Below, piece after piece: positions 58,822-64,000 of a DNA stretch of 64,000 bases. The position numbers and the translations under genes are program-made. Position 1 is the first letter of the stretch, and each line of letters starts with the position of its first letter. Origin of the DNA: Emiliania huxleyi CCMP1516 (taxonomy: Eukaryota; Haptophyta; Isochrysidales; Noelaerhabdaceae); the NCBI RefSeq assembly GCF_000372725.1, contig NW_005200088.1:215709-279708 (forward strand). Reading direction: 5' to 3'. The notes below the pieces were generated by a model, which ran no database searches, was not told the origin of the DNA, and was given only the letters and a program-made list of their open reading frames with translations.

Positions 58822-59285
58822 GCGTCTGTGCGCACGGCTCGGGCTCTGGCCGTGCCGCCCGCGCTCGCGCGCGCGAATCTCTCTTGGACCGACGCGTGAC
58901 CGGCCGCCGGTGCTCGGTGTCCCCGTCGGTGTCGCTCTCGGCATGCGCATGGGGAAGTATAAGAAAGCGGGAGCGCGCATCAGAGCGGCCGTGTCAGAGC
59001 CAAGGAAGTGAGAGACACGGCTAGAGACCGCGCGCAGTGACGCTCCCCGCTGTGGGCAACAGCCTCTTAAACAGAAGAGCGCGGGGAGAGCGCGCACCCG
59101 CACGCCTCGACGCTCGACCTGCGCTCTCGAGCCTCGACGCGCTCGAGGAGCGCGCGTGGAGCGGCTGGAAGTCGAAGAGGGGCGGTGTGTAAATTGGGAC
59201 GTCTGTACGTACGAAATTAGCCAGCACTAGCAGTACGGCGCACAGCGGGCCCGCTCGCTCCGCTCAGACTCACGCATGGCTAGCC
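58822..59285. other. Intergenic interval between convergent genes
   Basis: I see no motif-bearing frame. It holds the 3' flanks of the methyltransferase gene (+) and DPH3 (-). Confidence 0.5.
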
Positions 59286-59606
59286 TCATCTGCTCACGGG
59301 CACAGCCGGCGGCAGCTGCGGCATCCCTCCATCAGCGCCGCTTTCGCCCGGGTAGTCAATGATGAGTATGGTGAGCGAGCAGCTCGGACAGCGGGCAATG
59401 CGCTCCCCGCCGGCAAGCTGCGCCTGTGAGCAAGAGGGCAGGAGGTTAGCCCGCCGCGATGAGAGCGGCGACGCGCAGCGACGAGAGCGCGCCGGAGAGA
59501 TCTCAAACATGTCTCCGCAGGGGCACTCGTAGTAGTACATGTCGTCGTCCTCAACGAGCTCGAGCTCGCTGAAGGGCACCTCCTCGTACACCGCCGCGTG
59601 CGCCAT
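59286..59606 (-). CDS. DPH3: Diphthamide biosynthesis protein 3 (CSL zinc finger)
   Basis: ATG 59606 opens M-A-H-A-A-V-Y-E-E-V-P-F-S-E-L-E-L, with the conserved acidic run, then Y-Y-Y-E-C-P-C-G-D-M-F-E-I-S and, after an intron, R-C-P-S-C-S-L-T-I-L-I-I-D-Y. The C-P-C-G and C-P-S-C pairs are the four zinc ligands of the CSL domain. The intron, about 59424-59505 on the minus strand, ends CTCACAG and happens to be stop-free and in frame, so an unspliced reading is also open. DPH3 supplies electrons to the DPH1-DPH2 step of diphthamide formation on elongation factor 2 and also links to Elongator. The C-terminal ~18 residues are not conserved. Confidence 0.85.
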   Translation of the reverse strand: MAHAAVYEEVPFSELELVEDDDMYYYECPCGDMFEISPARSRRCASPLSSRRANLLPSCSQAQLAGGERIARCPSCSLTILIIDYPGESGADGGMPQLPPAVPVSR

Positions 59607-59801
59607 GGCGCCCACGAGGCGCGGGAGGGACCCCGAGGAGCCGGCGATGCAGTTTTTTCTTTTTTGTGAGATTACCCCCTTCCGGAGGGCCCTCCATCCC
59701 CCCCCCCCCCTTCTTCCTTACTATTCAAAGATTAACTTTGCCGATGGAGGGCTCGCTCTACCGCTGTGAAGAAGAAGAAGTCCTTCGACCGCGACTCATG
59801 C
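59607..59801. other. Intergenic interval
   Basis: It contains short C- and T-rich tracts (59699-59716). I see no gene. Confidence 0.5.
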
Positions 59802-60399
59802 GACAAACAAAACAACCGCACGGCCTACTCGCCCAAGTACTCGCTCTCTTTTATGTCCCACCATGCAGAGCGCATCTCTCTCTCTGTTGTGCGAGGCGTG
59901 AACCGCGCCATTCGCTCTCACCTGGCAACCCTGTCTGCACGTCTCGCGCGCGCGTGAACAGGGCTCGAGTCCGCAACGCCCACGGGGCGAATGCGATTGC
60001 CTGGCCCTATCGCCAAGCGGCTCTGCTCCTCCTCTTGTCTGGCAGCAATCGCACGCTGCGGCACAGGCCGCGTTGGCGCCGAGGAGGCGGCAAGCCTCAA
60101 CGCGCCTACCCGTGGCATACCGCCGGATCGGGCCAAGACTAAGGCTGCAGGCGTCGGCCCCGGCTGCTGCGAGGGCCCTCCCGTTGAGGTGTCCATCTTA
60201 TTTATGTGCAGTGGGGCTAACACTGTAGCGCGTCGGCAGGATCCCCAAAACCGTCGTAAACCCCCGAAAATTGAAGTCGACCGCCCAAAGCTGTCCCCCC
60301 CCCCCCCCCCCCGCAAACTTTAAACCTCCATAAACATCATTGTGCAGGGGCTCCAGGCCCCAAATTACGTGTGTGAGTGTTAGAGTTGTTTGGTATTGC

Positions 60400-60457
<58 letters not shown>

Positions 60458-60862
60458 CTAGCGAGGCGAATGACATATTCGACACCCTCGACGACCATCT
60501 CGGCTACGGTTCCGACTCCGGCTTCGGCTGGTACATGTAGTCGACAAGCTGCCGAGCCCAAATCACTGTGTGTGAGAGAGAGATTATTGAGCAATACCAA
60601 ACAAATCTAACACTCACGCGTTTGTTTGTTTTTGTTTGCTGTGTGTGCCACATTTCTTGAGAGAGATTTTTAGCAATACCAAACAACTCTAACACTCACA
60701 CGTCATTTGGGGCCTGGAGCCCTGTTCACGCGCGCGCGAGACGTGCAGACAGGGTTGCCAGGTGAGAGCGAATGGCGCGGTTCACGCCTCGCACAACAGA
60801 GAGAGAGATGCGCTCTGCATGGTGGGACATAAAAGAAAGCGAGTACTTGTGTTTGTTTTGTC
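59802..60862. mobile_element. Foldback-type element with long inverted arms and a nested insertion
   Basis: Outer arms 59802-59965 and 60718-60862 are inverted copies (from GACAAACAAAAC through the CAACAGAGAGAG complement to GTGAACAGGGCT). Inner arms 60349-60403 and 60669-60720 are inverted copies as well, and on the right side they directly continue the outer arm. On the left they are split by ~379 bp (59966-60344) flanked by CAGGGCT / CAGGGGCT, as expected for a later insertion with target duplication. The loop (60404-60668) holds (CT)n and a further copy of the AGCAATACCAAACAA motif at ~60590. Confidence 0.7.
60404..60454 (+). repeat. (CT)n microsatellite in the foldback loop
   Basis: About 25 CT units are followed by CCACTAG and a short open frame. 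Confidence 0.95.
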
Positions 60863-61146
60863 ATTTCTTGTTGGCTTCTAAAAATCTCTCTCCGCTGTGG
60901 GGTCTGGATGTACGACGCTTCTCTTGAACCGCCTTACCAGCTGCACAGAGACCCTGCTAGGGTGCGCACAGGACCCGAAAGAAAAATAGTTCACTTCAAA
61001 AGAAGAAAACTTGGGCAGAGCGTGTCACTCATTGGAAATGAAGGAAAATTCCTTTGAGGAGCCGTGCGAATCGAGGCGGCTTTGCAGCGCGATTCAAGAG
61101 CCTGCGCCGCCGCAGGTGCGCCGCCGCAGGGAACCGAGCTCGCTTT

Positions 61147-63231
61147 ATGTCGACTGCATCTGGGACCCGGGCCCAGAAGGCGTGCGAGTCGCACGAGTTC
61201 ACCTTCACCGACTGCATGTACACCGTGGGTAAGGGCGAGAAGGCTAAGACGCTCATTGGTGGCATATCCGCCAGCGTCAAGTCGGGCTTTATTTTGTCCA
61301 TCATGGGCCCCAGCGGTGCGGCACCGCTGCCCGATCCCGCTGCCATATCCCGCTGCCACGCCTCCGGTCAGCCCGCCCGAACGACCGCAGGTGCTGGCAA
61401 GACGGTGCTCATGAAGATGCTCACCCTCGAGGCGGGCCCTGGGAAGGCGCACGGCTCGCTCCGTCTTGACGGCCAGCCCTTCACGCCCGCCCTCTACAAA
61501 AAGCACTGCGCCTTCGTCGCGCAGCACGACTCGCATGCCGCGTTCCTAACGGCGCGCGAGCACCTTGCCATCTCCACCTCGCTCTACCAGCACCAACTCG
61601 GCCCGGCCGAGCGGGCCGCCGCGGTCGACGAGCTGCTCGAGCACATGGGCCTCACATCGTGCCAGCACACGCGCGCCGGCAACGAGCTCGTGCGCGGGCT
61701 CTCGGGCGGTCAGAAGCGGCGCCTCTCGCTGGCTGTCGCGCTCTCGAAGAACCCTGCGCTCATCTTCCTCGACGAGCCGACCTCGGGGCTGGACGCTGCC
61801 GCCGCCGCCTCAATCATGACTTTCCTCAAGGAGTCCGCCTCGGTCAAGCGCACCGCCATCCTCTGCACCATCCACCAGCCCTCCTACAAGGTCTTCTCGG
61901 GCTTCGACGACACGCTCATCCTGGCCTCTGGCCGCCCCGCGTACTACGGCCCGGCAGCGGCGCTCGGCGAGTACTGCGACTCGCTGGGCGAGCCCGTGCC
62001 GCCAGGCAACAGCCCGGCGGAGCACATGCTCGAGCTGGTCAACAAGGACTTCCGCAGCCCCGAGGCGGTCGGCCTCGTCCTCGATGCGTTTCGGCCCGCG
62101 CCGGCCGGGCCGGCGGCCACGCACGCCTTCTCCCCGCTGCCGAAGACGAATCAGGCGCCCTTCCCGAGGCAGACCTGGTGCTTGCTGCGCAAGCTCTGCA
62201 AGCTCACGTACAAGGACCCGACCCTCTACCTCGGGCGGGCGGTCGCGTTTCTCCTCGCCAACAGCTTCTTCGCCGTCGTCTACATCCGCGCGCGCGACGT
62301 CAAGCAGGAGCAGATTGTCTCCCGCATGTAATGCCTGCTTCACCGTCGCCATACACACACGTGGAAGGTGTACCCCACACGTAAGCACTCCCCTCTTAGG
62401 TTCCTCACCATGTGGCTCGTCGGCGTGCCAGCCGCGCTCGGCGTCGTGAGCACCTTCGCGCTCAACGGCGAGGTGCAAGCCGTGCGGCGCGAGGTGCGCG
62501 ACGGCATGTACCACCCGGTCGCGTACGTGCTCGCACACACCTCGCTGCAGCTGCCGATGATGGTCTTCCTCGCCATCTCGGCCACCGGAGTGCCCGCCTA
62601 CGCCATCGCCGACTTCAACGCGTCCAACTTCGTGCAGTTTACGCTCGTTTACGCGCTGATGCTGTGGGCCTTTGAGTGCATCGCCCAGCTCTGCTCGCTG
62701 CTCCGCAACCCTCTGCTTGGCATGCTCGGTTTCCTCAACACCTGGTTCGCGTCCTTCCTCTTCTGCGGCATCTTCCTCCGCAAGACGGACGTGATCTGGC
62801 CCTTCCGCGCCTTCACCTACCTCCTCCCCCTCGCGTGGGCGTTTCCCTCCCTCAACTACTTTGAGTTCATCGACTATGAGAGCATCGGGGGCGCCGAGGC
62901 GTGCTCCAATCTGACCGAGGCCGGCTGCTTTGACGTCCTCGGCGCAAACGGCCCGCCCTTCCGCTGTCCCGACCTCCAGCCGCAGCAGTGCCTCGGGCTC
63001 ACCGGGCCCCAGGTCCTCGTCTCCCTCGGGGAGACGTACGAAATGATCGACGTGGACGTCAACACCACGCAAGAGGCCCTGATCAGCCTCGCCATCGCGG
63101 TCGGCTGGAAGCTGCTCTACACCGCCTGGCTGATGCGCCAGTGCAACGAAACCGCTGTCCCATCGACCCGTGGCAAGTCCGCCGCGGCGACCCCGGAGCC
63201 TCCGGCGCGCCTCGTCTCCTCTCCCGCCTGA
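61147..63231 (+). CDS. ABCG-type half transporter
   Basis: Three exons, 61147-61315, 61391-62327 and 62400-63231, give 645 residues. The N-terminal ATPase has Walker A G-P-S-G-A-G-K-T (restored across intron 1), the signature L-S-G-G-Q-K-R-R, Walker B L-I-F-L-D-E-P-T-S-G-L-D and the switch I-H-Q-P-S. The order ATPase then membrane domain is the ABCG arrangement. Six membrane segments follow: G-R-A-V-A-F-L-L-A-N, W-L-V-G-V-P-A-A-L-G-V-V (after intron 2), A-H-T-S-L-Q-L-P-M-M-V-F-L, Y-A-L-M-L-W-A-F-E-C-I-A, W-F-A-S-F-L-F-C-G-I-F-L and L-I-S-L-A-I-A-V-G-W. A Cys-rich loop lies before the last. Introns are 75 and 72 nt. Substrate unknown; family members move lipids or xenobiotics as dimers. Confidence 0.9.
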
Positions 63232-63834
63232 GGAGGAGGCTCAGCGCGCCGCCGCGCAGTCTCAAGCGCGGCAGGGATATTTGTCGAAGCATCCGTCTAT
63301 GAACACGGCTTCCGGGGCTTATACCGCGTTGCTCTCACGTACGTTTGGGATGTGGCGCTGTGCTGTGTGTGGGGGTGGTACACTAGTTGAGCGCGCAGTC
63401 CACGGTGGGGAGGGGGTCCATATTTTTTGTACAACTTGTCGAGTTGCGTTTTGGGCGCGAGATCCCGGACGGACAAGTCTCACTCCGTGTGGATCACATG
63501 GCTTGCCGCTGCCCTCGGATCGGCGACGCGCGGCGACAAGGCGTCGTGTGTGTGCATGCCTAGGTCGCTTAGGAGAGCGTTCTGTTCTAAAATTCGTGCC
63601 GAGGGTTTTGTGAGACAGAGAGAGTTTTGTTTGTAAGAAAAGAATTATATCGCCCTCAACCAGGCAGGGGGTGGTTGCGTAGTGAGAGATTGTTTTTTGT
63701 TTTGCGTTGTGTGGTTTTCTCTGACTGCGAAAAATAACGAAGGGAAAACAGAGAGGAAGAAGACCTGCTCTTAGCCTTCGATGCCAAACGCAATTTCTTT
63801 TTAGCAAGTCGGCCGCTCACCACCGACGCTGTGC
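63232..63834. other. Intergenic interval, T-rich in its second half
   Basis: No gene seen. A TAAAATTC-like segment at ~63589 recalls repeat family B. Confidence 0.4.
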
Positions 63835-64000
63835 ATGCCTCCGATCAGAGAAAGCTCACTCCGGGCGCCCCTTCTCGGTGGCCTCTCGGTCCGCACGTCG
63901 CGCGTGTCATCGGATGCGCGGCACTCTGCCGAGCAGCGCTACTCCTCAGAGCAACAACAGGCGATCGAGAGAGCGGCGGCTGCTGCCACTGCAGCTCAGG
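63835..64000 (+). CDS. 5' end of an unrecognised gene, partial
   Basis: ATG 63835 opens M-P-P-I-R-E-S-S-L-R-A-P-L-L-G-G-L-S-V-R and stays open to the window edge (55 codons), passing R-Y-S-S-E-Q-Q-Q-A-I-E-R-A-A-A-A. The peptide is basic and Ser-rich and could be a transit or leader segment. Only the start is visible, so no function is proposed. Confidence 0.4.
   Translation, partial: MPPIRESSLRAPLLGGLSVRTSRVSSDARHSAEQRYSSEQQQAIERAAAAATAAQ

Overview
The window looks like nuclear DNA of a GC-rich unicellular alga. My best guess is a haptophyte of the Emiliania/Chrysochromulina/Prymnesium kind. The reasons are very high GC with strong G/C third positions, compact intron-split genes on both strands, many ~70-nt introns (several only fit with GC or GA at the 5' end), abundant (AC)n and ~10-bp-unit minisatellites inside introns, and eukaryotic housekeeping genes (tubulin cofactor D, PP4 catalytic subunit, DPH3, an ABCG transporter). 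This is inference from composition and gene content, not a database match. I saw no rRNA, convincing tRNA or CRISPR array. There is one 100-N assembly gap at 51721-51820.

Layout. 0-10.5 kb: NHL-BTB protein (-, cut by the window edge), an ankyrin gene (+) sharing a ~300-bp divergent promoter with it, a proline-rich membrane-type ORF (-), a Helitron-like fragment (+), a membrane/coiled-coil gene (+), and a secreted-type protein with a GDPHL-like domain (-). 11-14.2 kb: a divergent pair of Golgi-type glycosyltransferases (DUF3011-GT8 and exostosin GT47). 14.2-18 kb: gene-poor, with a 474-bp MITE-like element, a dispersed repeat and a hairpin-dense GC-rich block. 18-23.2 kb: two unrecognised genes, one flanked by an inverted partial copy of its own 5' end. 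23.5-31.9 kb: tubulin-folding cofactor D (+), split by many introns. 32.4-37.5 kb: F-box-like/kelch (-), TH1-domain protein (-), MATH-BTB protein (+). 38.0-43.6 kb: a LINE-like element lying between two (AC)n tracts. 44.3-47.3 kb: an intronless three-domain glycan enzyme (pyruvyltransferase, DUF115-type transferase, methyltransferase) (-). 47.4-49.6 kb: repeat modules and an HMG-box gene. 50.1-52.5 kb: a 598-bp inverted repeat around the gap with sulfotransferase sequence. 52.5-59.6 kb: PP4 catalytic subunit, a second F-box-like/kelch paralogue, an ankyrin/lysine-methyltransferase gene and DPH3. 59.8-60.9 kb: a nested foldback element. 61.1-63.2 kb: ABCG half-transporter. A further gene starts at 63835 and runs off the window.

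The most unusual signal is in the introns. In cofactor D, and also in the ankyrin gene at 2.7 kb and the methyltransferase gene at 57.8 kb, many introns are about 68-79 nt long and are built as a copy of the first ~18-47 nt of the downstream exon followed by a short tail. Some tails share a recognisable core, including one containing GTGAAC and TCTTCAC and another that folds as GAAATAC/GTATTTC. Together they look like an active or recent intron-gain (introner-like or tandem-duplication) process.

Functionally the window mixes cytoskeleton and phosphatase housekeeping, ubiquitin-ligase adaptors (two BTB, two F-box-like/kelch) and a notable set of glycan-modifying enzymes (GT8, GT47, pyruvyl/DUF115/methyl fusion, sulfotransferase) that would suit an alga covered in complex polysaccharide or scales.
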